Positions 8,203-17,676 of a DNA stretch of 64,000 bases are shown here, piece after piece. Source of the DNA: Stutzerimonas zhaodongensis (GTDB lineage: Bacteria; Pseudomonadota; Gammaproteobacteria; Pseudomonadales; Pseudomonadaceae); contig NZ_RFFM01000001.1 of assembly GCF_003696365.1 (NCBI RefSeq), forward strand, positions 1,689,852 to 1,753,851. The letters are read 5' to 3'. The position numbers and the translations under genes were made by a program. Numbering within the stretch: the first letter of the stretch is position 1; each line of letters starts with the position of its first letter. The notes under the pieces are model-generated. The model was not told where the DNA came from. It worked only from the letters and a program-made list of their open reading frames with translations, and made no database searches.

Positions 8203-9516
8203 TCAGAACAGACCGATCGCCCAGGCGGCCAGGAACAGCAGTACCGAGAAGCCCCACATCCACCAGAGCGAGTAACGGATGTGTCGGCCCAGATCCAGTC
8301 CGGCCAGGCCCAGAGCAAGCCAGAGCGCAGGCGAAAACGGGCTGATGAAGGTGCCGATGATGTTGCCGATGGTCATTGCGTACACGACGCTGGCCGGCTC
8401 GACGCCGTGGTTCGCCACCACTTCCAGAGTCACTGGCAACAAGCCGAAGTAGTAGGCATCGGTACTGAGCATCAACTCCATCGGCAGACCGAACACGCCC
8501 AGAATGATGTGCAGCTGGGGCACCATCGAGGCCGGCAAGATCTGGACCAGATCCTGCGCGATTGAAGTGAGCATGCCCGTACCCGTAAAAATGCCCAGCA
8601 TCGAGCCGGCCGCCAGGATAATCATGCCCATGCTCAGCGCAGCCGGGGCGTGCGCAGCAATACGCTGCATCTGCGCTTTACCGCCGGGGTAGTTGATCAA
8701 CAGCGCCAGCGAGAGACCGATCATGAAGACGTAGCCCGCAGGCAGCACACCGGCGAACAGCGAGATCAGCACCAGCAGGAACAAACCCCCGTTGAGCCAG
8801 AGCCGACCTGGCCGTTCCAGGGCGCGCTCCTCTGCAGTGGGCTCGTGAAGATTTTGACTGCTCTCGACCAGAAAACCTTCATCCGCCGAGACATCACCCG
8901 AGGCGATGCGCCGCTGTTCACGCCAGCCGAGCAAGGCGGCAAGGGCCACCAGCAGCACGACACCTATGCCTTGAATGGCGATCAGTGGACGCCACAGTTC
9001 GGTGACGTCGATACCTGTAACCGCTGCGGCGCGGCCCAGCGGGCCGGCCCAGGGCACCATGTTGAAGATGCCGGCACCGAGCGCCAGCAGCAATAGCATC
9101 AGATAAGGGCTCATGCGTAACTGGCGATACAGCGGCAGCAGCGCAGGGATGGTTAGCAGGAAGGTGGTGGCGCCGGCGCCGTCCAGGTGTGCGAGCATCC
9201 CGATTACGGCAGTGGCAACTGTCACGGCAATCACGTTTCCGCGGGTCAGCTTGACCATCGTCCCGATGATCGGCCGGAACAGCCCGGTATCCTGCAGGAC
9301 GCCGAAAAACGTGATGGCGAATACGAACATGGTGGCGATGGATATCACCCGGCCCAAGCCATCGGTAAAGAATCCCGAGATGGCTTCAGGCCCGAACCCG
9401 GCCAGCAGAGCGCCCAGCAGCGGCACCACGATCAACGGCAGAATGGGCGCCATACGCCCCACAAGCAGCAGCACTACCAGGCTGCCAATGGTCAACAGAC
9501 CAATCAGGGTCAACAC
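8203..9516 (-). CDS. CitMHS family citrate/divalent-metal symporter
   Basis: 437 residues, starting with GTG at 9516 behind GAGGAG. It has about twelve hydrophobic segments, a cytoplasmic loop rich in charge in the middle (residues ~205-245), and the family stretches GMLAHLDGAGATTFLLTIPALLPLY and FGLPMELMLSTDAYYFGLLPV. The CitMHS family takes up citrate complexed with Mg2+ or Ca2+ together with protons. It appears monocistronic; no two-component citrate sensor is adjacent. Confidence 0.88.
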   Translation of the reverse strand: MLTLIGLLTIGSLVVLLLVGRMAPILPLIVVPLLGALLAGFGPEAISGFFTDGLGRVISIATMFVFAITFFGVLQDTGLFRPIIGTMVKLTRGNVIAVTVATAVIGMLAHLDGAGATTFLLTIPALLPLYRQLRMSPYLMLLLLALGAGIFNMVPWAGPLGRAAAVTGIDVTELWRPLIAIQGIGVVLLVALAALLGWREQRRIASGDVSADEGFLVESSQNLHEPTAEERALERPGRLWLNGGLFLLVLISLFAGVLPAGYVFMIGLSLALLINYPGGKAQMQRIAAHAPAALSMGMIILAAGSMLGIFTGTGMLTSIAQDLVQILPASMVPQLHIILGVFGLPMELMLSTDAYYFGLLPVTLEVVANHGVEPASVVYAMTIGNIIGTFISPFSPALWLALGLAGLDLGRHIRYSLWWMWGFSVLLFLAAWAIGLF

Positions 9517-9726
9517 GCCTTGTTCTCCTCGTTATTTTTATGAAGCTTGAAGCAGGTGAACCTCGGAGCCTACGAAGCCAAGCTTTCAGTAACCTTTAAC
9601 GGGACTGAACCGGACGCGCATTCCTTCAAGTGACTGTTAAGAGATATGTCTGGTAGCACTTGCGCGCTCACCAAGGCGCCGGCCCGCGACCCATGACACC
9701 AACCTGAAGCACAGGAGCACAGCCAG

Positions 9727-10698
9727 TTGGATCTGCTATTTCTAGGCACCTCATCCGGAACCCCAACCAGAACGCGAAATGTCAGCGGCCTGGCCCTGCT
9801 CGAGGACACCGGAAAAGGCTGGTATCTGATCGACTGCGGTGAAGCCACACAGCACCAGATCCTACGCACGCCGTTGACGCTGCATGGATTGCGCGCCATC
9901 TTCATCACTCACGTGCATGGCGATCACTGCTATGGGCTGCCGGGGCTGCTCGCCAGCGCCGGCATGGCCCGCCGACTGGAGCCGCTGGAAATCGTCGCGC
10001 CTGCGGCCATCGAGAGCTGGGTGCGCGCAACACTGCAAATGAGCCAAAGCCACCTGCCATACGAGCTGGTTTTCCATGCAACCGAATCGCTGAACAACTG
10101 GCGCAACCAACAGGTGAGCGTCAAGGCGACCACCCTCTCTCACCGAGTCCCGAGCTGGGGGTACAGCTTTACCGAAACCCGCCCCGATCCTCGGCTGAAC
10201 ACTGAAAAGCTCGATCTTGAGGCCATACCCCGCGGACCGCTCTGGGGCGAGCTGATGCGTGGCAACGATGCGATCTTCGAAGGCCGCTCCTTGCGCAGCG
10301 AGGACTATCTACTGTTCACCCGCTCTCCCAGACGTATCGTCATTGCCGGCGACAATGACGATCCCGAATTGCTGCGCAACGCCTGCACGAATGCGCAGGT
10401 GCTCGTACATGAAGCCACCTACACACAACCCATCGCCGAAGCGGGCAAGGCGGATTTCGGCCATAGCACTGCGGCGCAGGTCGCGACCTTTGCGGAGGAC
10501 GTAGGAATAGCCAATCTGATCCTGACGCATTTCAGCGCACGCTATCAGCCGGTTTCGGGGCGCGCGTTATCTATCGACGACATTCGAGCCGAAGCCACCG
10601 CGCGCTACAACGGCAAGCTGTTTCTCGCCGAGGACTTCATGCAACTGACGCTGGACAAGCGGGCGGAACTGCTTCTGAGGACCGAGGCGGAACGCTAG
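9727..10698 (+). CDS. rnz: Ribonuclease Z (tRNA 3' endonuclease)
   Basis: 323 residues starting at a TTG (9727) preceded by AGGAG; no usable in-frame ATG lies near the beginning of the conserved region MDLLFLGTSSGTPTRTRN. The zinc-binding THVHGDHCYGLPG motif, the GHST segment (ADFGHSTAAQVA) and a final LTHFSARY are intact, so this is a short-form RNase Z of the ElaC type. It cleaves the 3' trailer of tRNA precursors. The TTG start suggests modest expression. Confidence 0.92.
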   Translation: MDLLFLGTSSGTPTRTRNVSGLALLEDTGKGWYLIDCGEATQHQILRTPLTLHGLRAIFITHVHGDHCYGLPGLLASAGMARRLEPLEIVAPAAIESWVRATLQMSQSHLPYELVFHATESLNNWRNQQVSVKATTLSHRVPSWGYSFTETRPDPRLNTEKLDLEAIPRGPLWGELMRGNDAIFEGRSLRSEDYLLFTRSPRRIVIAGDNDDPELLRNACTNAQVLVHEATYTQPIAEAGKADFGHSTAAQVATFAEDVGIANLILTHFSARYQPVSGRALSIDDIRAEATARYNGKLFLAEDFMQLTLDKRAELLLRTEAER

Positions 10699-11009
10699 TC
10701 ACGTCAGCCACTAAGGGATGCCGACAGCAGGGCTCGCCAAGTTCAAGCGACGGGTGAGGCACCGCATCGGTCGCCGCCCACCATGGTCAGATCCTTTGGC
10801 AAATGTACTTAGGCTGATACCAGCAAACATATGCGACATCTTCTCGTTTACAAGCAATTCTCGATTACCTAGTCTGTGCATCGATTCACTTATCCGCTCG
10901 GGTCGGCCAGGCATTCCGCTTTTCGCCCATCTGCCCACATGCCGCTACCGCTGCGTGTACCTGAGCGCTGCACCAAAACGATGTCAGCGCCCTTCGAACA
11001 GGAAACAAC
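10699..11009. other. 311-bp intergenic region, no gene recognised
   Basis: Located between rnz and the DUF4198 gene. No convincing ORF, tRNA or terminator. It contains a lower-GC patch around 10800-10880. An AACAGGAAA ribosome-binding site at the right edge serves the next gene, and the promoter of the DUF4198 gene is presumably here. Confidence 0.5.
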
Positions 11010-11657
11010 ATGATCAAACCCATTGCAGGCCTACTCCTTCTCAGCGCACTCACACTTCCCGCTCATGCTCATGAACTCTGGCTGGAGCGCGACGGCAACG
11101 GCCCCGTGAAGGTGTTTCTCGGCGAGCCGGATCAGGGCGTGATTGAAAGTGGGGAAACCATCGCGGCGCTGGCGCCGACAACGCGAATCATCAGCAAGGC
11201 TTCCGCCGCGCAAACGCCGATAAGCGTCAGGAATGATCATCTCGAAGCAAATGTTGATGGAGCCGCAGACGTACGCGCAGTCAACGATCAGGTCTGGAAA
11301 CCATGGGAAAACGACAAGGGCGAACTCACCGCCGCTTTGATGCATGCCCGCTGGGGCCGCGCTGAGACGCAAGGTCAGATGGAGCTAGAGCTGGTCCCGG
11401 AGAAAGCCGATGGCGACCGCTTCACCCTGCTCTTCAAGGGCCAACCATTGGCAGATAACGACGTCATGCTGATCACCCCCGAGAACAAGGCACAGCAGCT
11501 GAAAACCGACAAGCAAGGGCTTGTACAACTGACCCTCGACGCTCCTGGCCGCTACATTCTCGCTGCAGGGCACGAGACACCCGCCAATGGCCAGAGCGTG
11601 GCAGGGCAAAAGGTTGACCGCCTCTACCACGGCACCACCACCAGCTTTCATCGCTGA
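11010..11657 (+). CDS. Periplasmic DUF4198-like protein
   Basis: 215 residues. An N-terminal signal peptide (MIKPIAGLLLLSALTLPAHA) is followed immediately by HELWLERDG, the start seen in DUF4198 / NikM-like Ni/Co-associated periplasmic proteins. The C-terminal half (VMLITPENKAQQLKTDKQGLVQLTLDAPGRYILAAGHE) has the beta-sandwich repeat of that family. DUF4198 proteins are often found with metal uptake systems; here the next gene is a cytochrome b561 171 bp downstream. The metal link is an inference only. Confidence 0.75.
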   Translation: MIKPIAGLLLLSALTLPAHAHELWLERDGNGPVKVFLGEPDQGVIESGETIAALAPTTRIISKASAAQTPISVRNDHLEANVDGAADVRAVNDQVWKPWENDKGELTAALMHARWGRAETQGQMELELVPEKADGDRFTLLFKGQPLADNDVMLITPENKAQQLKTDKQGLVQLTLDAPGRYILAAGHETPANGQSVAGQKVDRLYHGTTTSFHR

Positions 11658-11828
11658 GTGATAGCTCGCTCACTGCAGTACTGGCCGACTGAGCGTTTGA
11701 TGCGCCAGGCGGCCAGCACCCGCCGGACTTCCTGTCAGGTCGCCGTATGCATACAGGCAACGAACCGTTGAAAGCGCCGTACTAGAGCCGCTACGCTGGC
11801 AGCCTTCCGGTCGGCCCAGGCAATCACG

Positions 11829-12401
11829 ATGAGCGAAAATCAGAGTCAGCTGCACGACACCCCTGCACGCTACGGCACAGTGAGCCGTTTCTTTCACTGG
11901 ACCATGGCCGCCATTCTGGCCTGGCAGTTCGCAACAGCGCTTTCACACCTCTTGCTCGAAGACACCGCCATCGAAAGCTTCCTATGGGGCACGCACAAAG
12001 TGGTTGGCCTGTTACTGATTGTTCTCGTGGTTCTGCGCGGCCTCTGGTCACTGCGAAACCGCGGCCACCGCCCGCCGTCACTCAGCCCGATGGCGAACCT
12101 CGGGCATCTGGCCTTGTACCTGCTGATGATTGTCGTGCCGCTGATCGGTCTGTTGCGTCAGTACGGGTCCGGACGGGCGTTCGAGCCGTTTGGCATCCCG
12201 CTGATGCCAGGCTTCGAGGGTGACAGGATCGAATGGATGATGGCGCCCGGCTTCCTGCATAGCTGGCTGGGCTGGCTCCTGCTGGCCATGGTGGTCGGCC
12301 ATATCGCCATGGTGTTTATTCATCGCCGTCGCCCGCGCGACGAGGATGTTCTGGCGCGCATGCTTGGCGACCGTCAATCCGGGCCATCCCGAGTGAGTTG
12401 A
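11829..12401 (+). CDS. Cytochrome b561 family protein
   Basis: 190 residues with four membrane segments and candidate haem-ligating histidines in each expected helix: RFFHWTMAAILAWQF, FLWGTHKVVGLLLIVLVVLRG, and GFLHSWLGWLLLAMVVGHIAMVFIH. This is the bacterial YodB/CybB-type di-haem b561, which moves electrons between quinol and superoxide or periplasmic acceptors. The C-terminus is short and charged (RRRPRDEDVLARML). It lies in the same orientation as the DUF4198 gene and may be co-transcribed with it. Confidence 0.88.
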   Translation: MSENQSQLHDTPARYGTVSRFFHWTMAAILAWQFATALSHLLLEDTAIESFLWGTHKVVGLLLIVLVVLRGLWSLRNRGHRPPSLSPMANLGHLALYLLMIVVPLIGLLRQYGSGRAFEPFGIPLMPGFEGDRIEWMMAPGFLHSWLGWLLLAMVVGHIAMVFIHRRRPRDEDVLARMLGDRQSGPSRVS

Positions 12402-12481
12402 AACACGCACTGACCGCCTGATGTACCGCCGATATAGCCCGGTCCGGGGATTGTGTAATACGTCGCCCTTACCGGGCGCTT

Positions 12482-12530
12482 GGCTCAGAGCGGATGGAAA
12501 TCCGCTGAGCCTCGCAGAGCAAGCTTGCTC
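12482..12530. repeat. Stem-loop plus REP-like palindrome between cytochrome b561 and hrpA
   Basis: A hairpin GGCTC-(AG)-AGCGGAT / ATCCGCT-GAGCC (12482-12511, GGAA loop) is followed by the perfect 14-base palindrome GAGCAAGCTTGCTC (12517-12530), the core seen in many pseudomonad REP sequences. It lies between two convergent genes, the usual location of extragenic REPs, and may also act as a bidirectional terminator. Confidence 0.6.
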
Positions 12531-12566
12531 GCGGCAGACTCGCCAGCACCGGTCTACCCGTAACGA

Positions 12567-15500
12567 TCAGGCCTCCACCTGGCCCCACTGCTTGCTCAGA
12601 CGCTTGTCAGATACCGCCATCTTCGTCCCCAGCTGCTGGGCGAACAATGAAACCCGATACTCCTCCAGCATCCAGCGATAAAGCGTCAGCTCGGGGTCGC
12701 GCTTGCCCTCCTGCTGATGTTTCTTCAGCCGCGCCTGGTACTGTTCCCAGTAGCCGGCCAACTCGCCCGACCACACGCGATCGCGTTGCAGCTGCGCCCC
12801 TATTTTCTCGAAGCGTTGCTCGATCGCTTTGAGATAACGCGGATATTCCTTCAGCCAATCAGTGGGCGTTTCGCGGACAAAGCCGGGATAGACCAGATTG
12901 CCCAGCTGCGCCTTGATGTCGTTGAGCGCGACCGCCTGGGCCAGGTCGATCTTGCCTTTGAAACGCTTCTGCAGGCCATGCCAGAGCTTGAGGATGTCCA
13001 GCGTCAGGCGGGCCAGACGCTCGGCGTGGGACGCCCAGTCGCCACGCTTGCGTTCCGCCAGCGAAGCCAGCGCGGCCCCGTCGCGCGGCAGCTGGGCTTC
13101 ACCATCGAGAATGCAGCTGTCGAGACTGGCAAGAAGGATATCCTCGACCAACGCATCGACCTTGCCCATGTCGCGATACAACAGTGCCAGCTCGGTGAGG
13201 CCGGGCAGTTTGTTGCGCAGGTACTTGGCAGGTTCAGCCAGCTGCTGTAACAGCAACCGCTGCAAGGCGCGGCGGTGCTGATAGTCGGCTTCGGCCTGGG
13301 TCGGGAAGCGGCCCTCCTTGACCACTCCGCGCTCCCCACCCTCCTTCGCTCCGGTGGTCTCCACCAACGCCGGGTACACGGTCATCGATAGTCCAGCCAT
13401 CTTCGCCTGGGCTTTTTCCGCCACCTGAGCGAAGCCCTTGGCCTCCACCGGTTTCTGTTCGGCCTTTTGTTGCGGTGGCGCCAGAGCAGCCTGGCTGGCT
13501 TCATTGAAGCGTGCCGTCAGCTCAGCAAGATCACGGCCTTCGCCGAGGAATTTACCGCGCGCGTCCACCACCTCGATGTTCATCTTCAGATGGCTTTCCA
13601 GGCTGTTTGCGGCTTCTGCCCACGCCTCGTCCGGAACCCGTGCGCCGGTCATGCGCAGCAGCTCGCGGCCGAGCGCCTCGGGCAGCGCACCCTCGCCGAA
13701 GGTAACTTTCGAGAGTGCGGCCTTGACGAAATCCGGTACGGGCACGAAGTTCTTGCGGATCGCCTTGGGCAGGTTGCGCACCAGCGCCACCGCCTTGGCC
13801 TCGATCAATCCCGGCACCAGCCAGTCGAGCCGTTCGCTGCGCAACTGAGGCAGTAAAGGTGCGGGAACTCGCAGGGTCACGCCATCGCGCGGATGATTAG
13901 GCTCGAAATGGTACTCCAGCGGCAGTTGCAGCTCCCCGATACGCAAATGATCAGGGTACTGCGCTGCAGTGACTTCACTGGCGTCGCGAGCCAGCACGTC
14001 TTCGTCGCGCATGACCAGCAGCTGCGGGTCCTTGGCACTCTCGCGCTTGTACCAGCTCTCGAAACTGGCAGTCTGGTAAATGTCCTGCGGCACGCGTGCG
14101 TCGTAATAGGCGAAAAGCGTGTCTTCGTCGGCAATTATGTCGCGCCGACGAGCCTTGGCTTCCAACTCATCGAACAGCTCCAGCAGCTCGCGGTTCGCGG
14201 TGAGCGCCTTGGCCCGGCTGTGCATCTCTCCACGCACCAGGCCTTCACGAATGAACAGCTCCCGTGCCGCAGGTGGGTCGATGGGTCCGAAATGCACAGG
14301 ACGTCGCGCCACCACGATCATGCCGTAGAGCGTGACCTGTTCGAACGCTACGACCTGACCGCGCTTCTTCTCCCAGTGTGGCTCGAAGTGATTGGTCTTG
14401 ATCAAGTGCTTGGCCAGCGGCTCGATCCAGTCCGGTTCGATCTTCGCCACCATGCGCGCGAACAGCTTGGTGGTCTCGACCAACTCGACAGCCATGATCC
14501 AGTTCGGCTTCTTGCGACCAATGACGCTGGACGGGTGCACCCAGAAGCGCCGCTGCCGCGCGCCGAGAAAGTCGCCTTCCTCGGTCTTGTGCCCGACCTG
14601 GCTGAGCAACCCGGACAGAATAGCCTTGTGCACGGCCGCGTAACTCTTGGCTTTTTGCGCAGCCTCGCTGGCCTCGACTTGCTGGGCCAGTTTGACGTTG
14701 TCCTTCTTGTCCTTCGTCAGGGCTATCTGATCGGCAGAAGTATCCTTGCCGTCATCCTTGTAGGAACCAGCTTGCTGGCGACCTTTCACATCGACGGGCT
14801 GATCGCCAGCAGGCTGGCTCCTACGGTTCTGCGCGTTATCGTTGAGCTTCAGTTCACGCACGATCAGGCTCAGCTGACGGTGCGCATCCCGCCACTCGCG
14901 CAGGCGCAGGTAATTGAGGAAGTTCTTGCGACACCAGGTTCGCAGCGGATTGGAACCCAGCGCCTGACGCTGTTCCTCGAAGCCGCGCCAGATATTGATC
15001 AGCGCGGCGAAATCCGAATCCGGATCCTTCCACTGCGCATGGGCCTGATCAGCTTGTTGCTGGCGATCAGCCGGGCGCTCCCGTACGTCCTGCACCGACA
15101 GCGCACTGGCAACGATCAGCACCTCGGACATGCTTCCCAGCTGAGCGGCTTCGAGCAGCATCCGGCCGAGGCGCGGGTCAATCGGCAAACGCGCAAGTTG
15201 CCGACCCAGCGGGGTCAGCTGGTTCTCGCGGTTGACCGCCGAGAGCTCCTGCAACAGGTTGAAGCCATCGCTGATGGCTTTGCCATCCGGCGGCTCGATA
15301 AAGGGAAAATCCTCGATCTGCCCGAGGCGAAGATGCAGCATCTGCAGGATCACCGCCGCCAGATTGGTGCGCAGGATCTCCGGATCGGTAAATTCTGGTC
15401 GCCCAAGGAAATCTTCTTCGCTGTAAAGGCGAATGCAGATCCCCGGCTCGACCCGCCCGCAACGACCCTTTCGCTGGTTGGCGCTGGCCTGAGACACCGC

Positions 15501-16724
15501 CTCGATCGGCAATCGCTGCACCTTGGCACGATAGCTGTAACGGCTGATCCGCGCCGTCCCTGAATCGATCACATAGCGGATGCCGGGCACGGTCAGCGAG
15601 GTTTCTGCGACGTTGGTAGCCAGCACGATCTTGCGCCCAGGCCGCGGTTGGAAAATCTTCTGCTGCTCGGCCGGGGTCAACCGCGCGTACAGCGGCAGCA
15701 CCTCAGTGAACTTCAGGTTTGCCTTGCGCAGCACTTCGGCGGCATCGCGGATCTCGCGTTCACCGGGCAGAAACACCAGCACGTCGCCCGGACGCTTGCC
15801 GATGCTTCTTTCGTGCGCCTCGATTTCGTCAAGCGAGGCCAGAATGCCCTGGTCGACAGTGAGATCATCCTCGACCCGGTTACCGTCCTCGTCGGTCTGC
15901 GCCGCCAGCGGGCGATACCAGGTTTCGACCGGGAAGGTCCGGCCGGATACCTCGACGATAGGCGCCCCCGGAAGGCCGTCCCCCGGAAGGCCGGCCCCAG
16001 CGAAGTGCTCACTGAAGCGCTGCAGGTCGATGGTCGCGGACGTGATGATGACCTTCAGATCCGGCCGCCGTGGCAGCAAGGTCTTGAGATAGCCAAGCAG
16101 GAAATCGATGTTGAGGCTGCGTTCGTGGGCCTCGTCGACAATGATCGTGTCGTATTTTTCCAGGAACCGATCGTGCTGGGTTTCGGCCAGCAGAATACCG
16201 TCGGTCATCAACTTGATCAGCGAGCTGTCCTTGCTCTGATCCTCGAAGCGCACCTGATAACCCACCAGCTCTCCCAGCGGTGTTCCGATTTCTTCAGCCA
16301 CGCGAGTAGCGACACTACGAGCAGCAAGCCGGCGCGGCTGAGTATGTCCAATCAGGCCATGCACGCCCCGGCCAATTTCCAGGCAGATCTTCGGCAACTG
16401 CGTGGTCTTGCCCGAGCCGGTTTCGCCTGCGATTACCAGCACCTGATGCTTTTCCAGCGCGGCCTTGATCTCGTCGCGCTTGGCGGCGATCGGCAGGCTG
16501 TCGTCATAACGCATCACAGGCACGCTTCGGCGCCTGGCCTCGACCTTGGCTACCGAGGCCTGAAAGCGCTCTATCCATTGCGTGAGGCGTTCATCATCTA
16601 TCGGCGAATCGCCGGCCTTCTTGCGCAGATCATGCAGCTGCCGACGCAGACGATGGCGATCGGCATACATGGCTTGGTCGAGATTTTTCAGAAGTTGGTC
16701 AAGTGCGGGCATTGCGTCGGTCAT
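12567..16724 (-). CDS. hrpA: ATP-dependent RNA helicase HrpA (DEAH box)
   Basis: 1385 residues, somewhat longer than the ~1300 of E. coli HrpA. The helicase core shows AGETGSGKTTQLPK (~residue 97), DEAHERS, SATID, TNVAETSLTVPGIRYVIDSG and QRKGRCGRVEPG; the HA2/OB region and the long HrpA-specific C-terminal DUF3418 domain follow. HrpA unwinds RNA and resolves stalled ribosomes. The extra length is partly a Lys/Asp/Gln-rich linker (residues ~630-690) that includes a translated REP doublet at 14759-14825. A long opposite-strand ORF in this gene is a codon-bias shadow. Confidence 0.95.
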   Translation of the reverse strand: MTDAMPALDQLLKNLDQAMYADRHRLRRQLHDLRKKAGDSPIDDERLTQWIERFQASVAKVEARRRSVPVMRYDDSLPIAAKRDEIKAALEKHQVLVIAGETGSGKTTQLPKICLEIGRGVHGLIGHTQPRRLAARSVATRVAEEIGTPLGELVGYQVRFEDQSKDSSLIKLMTDGILLAETQHDRFLEKYDTIIVDEAHERSLNIDFLLGYLKTLLPRRPDLKVIITSATIDLQRFSEHFAGAGLPGDGLPGAPIVEVSGRTFPVETWYRPLAAQTDEDGNRVEDDLTVDQGILASLDEIEAHERSIGKRPGDVLVFLPGEREIRDAAEVLRKANLKFTEVLPLYARLTPAEQQKIFQPRPGRKIVLATNVAETSLTVPGIRYVIDSGTARISRYSYRAKVQRLPIEAVSQASANQRKGRCGRVEPGICIRLYSEEDFLGRPEFTDPEILRTNLAAVILQMLHLRLGQIEDFPFIEPPDGKAISDGFNLLQELSAVNRENQLTPLGRQLARLPIDPRLGRMLLEAAQLGSMSEVLIVASALSVQDVRERPADRQQQADQAHAQWKDPDSDFAALINIWRGFEEQRQALGSNPLRTWCRKNFLNYLRLREWRDAHRQLSLIVRELKLNDNAQNRRSQPAGDQPVDVKGRQQAGSYKDDGKDTSADQIALTKDKKDNVKLAQQVEASEAAQKAKSYAAVHKAILSGLLSQVGHKTEEGDFLGARQRRFWVHPSSVIGRKKPNWIMAVELVETTKLFARMVAKIEPDWIEPLAKHLIKTNHFEPHWEKKRGQVVAFEQVTLYGMIVVARRPVHFGPIDPPAARELFIREGLVRGEMHSRAKALTANRELLELFDELEAKARRRDIIADEDTLFAYYDARVPQDIYQTASFESWYKRESAKDPQLLVMRDEDVLARDASEVTAAQYPDHLRIGELQLPLEYHFEPNHPRDGVTLRVPAPLLPQLRSERLDWLVPGLIEAKAVALVRNLPKAIRKNFVPVPDFVKAALSKVTFGEGALPEALGRELLRMTGARVPDEAWAEAANSLESHLKMNIEVVDARGKFLGEGRDLAELTARFNEASQAALAPPQQKAEQKPVEAKGFAQVAEKAQAKMAGLSMTVYPALVETTGAKEGGERGVVKEGRFPTQAEADYQHRRALQRLLLQQLAEPAKYLRNKLPGLTELALLYRDMGKVDALVEDILLASLDSCILDGEAQLPRDGAALASLAERKRGDWASHAERLARLTLDILKLWHGLQKRFKGKIDLAQAVALNDIKAQLGNLVYPGFVRETPTDWLKEYPRYLKAIEQRFEKIGAQLQRDRVWSGELAGYWEQYQARLKKHQQEGKRDPELTLYRWMLEEYRVSLFAQQLGTKMAVSDKRLSKQWGQVEA
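14759..14825. repeat. REP doublet (REPIN-like) inside hrpA
   Basis: Two inverted REP units, TGTAGGAACCAGCTTGCTGG (starting 14759) and GCCAGCAGGCTGGCTCCTAC (ending 14824), are separated by ~20 bases. The whole element is ~66 bp and keeps the hrpA frame; it encodes RRSQPAGDQP and RQQAGSYK on the minus strand. The same layout occurs in lhr. Confidence 0.8.
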
Positions 16725-16977
16725 GGACAGCCATGGAGATCATCGATAAAGGCGTGATTGTCGCAGATTGATAGAGACGCCGACATGCCGCCCCATACCC
16801 CCGCTTGATCGCCAAGTTCCTTTAACATTCCGTATTCTGGCGCCAAAAATGCGAGCACCATCCCAAATATACGATGATGGCTTAGCCTTTCGCGCCCACC
16901 CGTCGCCAAGAAATAGCCGTGTGCCACCATCGGTTCCTAGAATCGCCGCCTCACATCACATCAAAAGGACTTGTCCC

Positions 16978-17676
16978 GTGAAACTGATCAGACTCATCTT
17001 CCTTTTTCTGGCTACGGCCTGGTTAACCGGCTGTGCTTCTCCTCAACTGCCCATCGCGCTTGAAGACACCATGTGGAGCGAACGCGACAAGACAATTGGC
17101 GTCGCCGTGGTCGAGCTGCCAAAACCTAGCGTCCAGCTTACTGGTAACCAGGGTTTGCTGGACCTGGCAATCAATACCGGGTTGGCTTCTGGCCTGCGTA
17201 GCAAGGTCGAGACGTGGGAACTCGCTAGTATGGAGAGCGTCCCTCAGCATCTGGTCGATGAGCTCAACGCTCGCGGTTATAAAGCCAAGACGTTGCCCCC
17301 TCTCAAGTTAGCCGACTTCAAAGAAAGCGGTGCCAAGCTCGGCTACGCCAAGCACGACTTCACACCACTTCGCCAACAGCAGGTCGACAAGCTGATCTTG
17401 ATCACCCTGTACGTCGCCGGTACTCAGCGCAGCTATTACTCGGTCATCCCTACGAGCGATCCACTGACCCAGGTTGGCGGAATGACTCAGGTCATCGATC
17501 TGACGGACAATCGCCTGGCTTTCTATGAACCCTTCGCTACAGTTCGCGCCGCCGACGGCGAATGGGACGAGGGCCCGGAGTACCCGAACCTCACGAACGC
17601 GTTCTATCAGGCCTTGGACGAGAGTGAGCAGAATATCTTGGCACCCTTCCGTGCCCAGATGCTGACTGCACAGTGA
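16978..17676 (+). CDS. Lipoprotein, hypothetical (first of a coupled pair)
   Basis: 232 residues from the GTG at 16978, which has AAAAGG upstream and gives a lipoprotein signal peptide ending in the lipobox LTGC (VKLIRLIFLFLATAWLTGCAS). The open frame extends further upstream but without a ribosome-binding site. The mature part has no family I recognise; it contains DDKIGVAVVELP-like and DKLILITLYVAGTQRSYYSVIP strands. Its TGA overlaps the GTG of the next gene (GTGA). Both are probably anchored in the outer membrane and act together. Confidence 0.75.
   Translation: MKLIRLIFLFLATAWLTGCASPQLPIALEDTMWSERDKTIGVAVVELPKPSVQLTGNQGLLDLAINTGLASGLRSKVETWELASMESVPQHLVDELNARGYKAKTLPPLKLADFKESGAKLGYAKHDFTPLRQQQVDKLILITLYVAGTQRSYYSVIPTSDPLTQVGGMTQVIDLTDNRLAFYEPFATVRAADGEWDEGPEYPNLTNAFYQALDESEQNILAPFRAQMLTAQ

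Noticed and set aside
13893..15563. 556-codon ORF antisense to hrpA
   Set aside because: It mirrors the hrpA coding frame, has no ribosome-binding site or recognisable domain, and is expected from high-GC codon bias.
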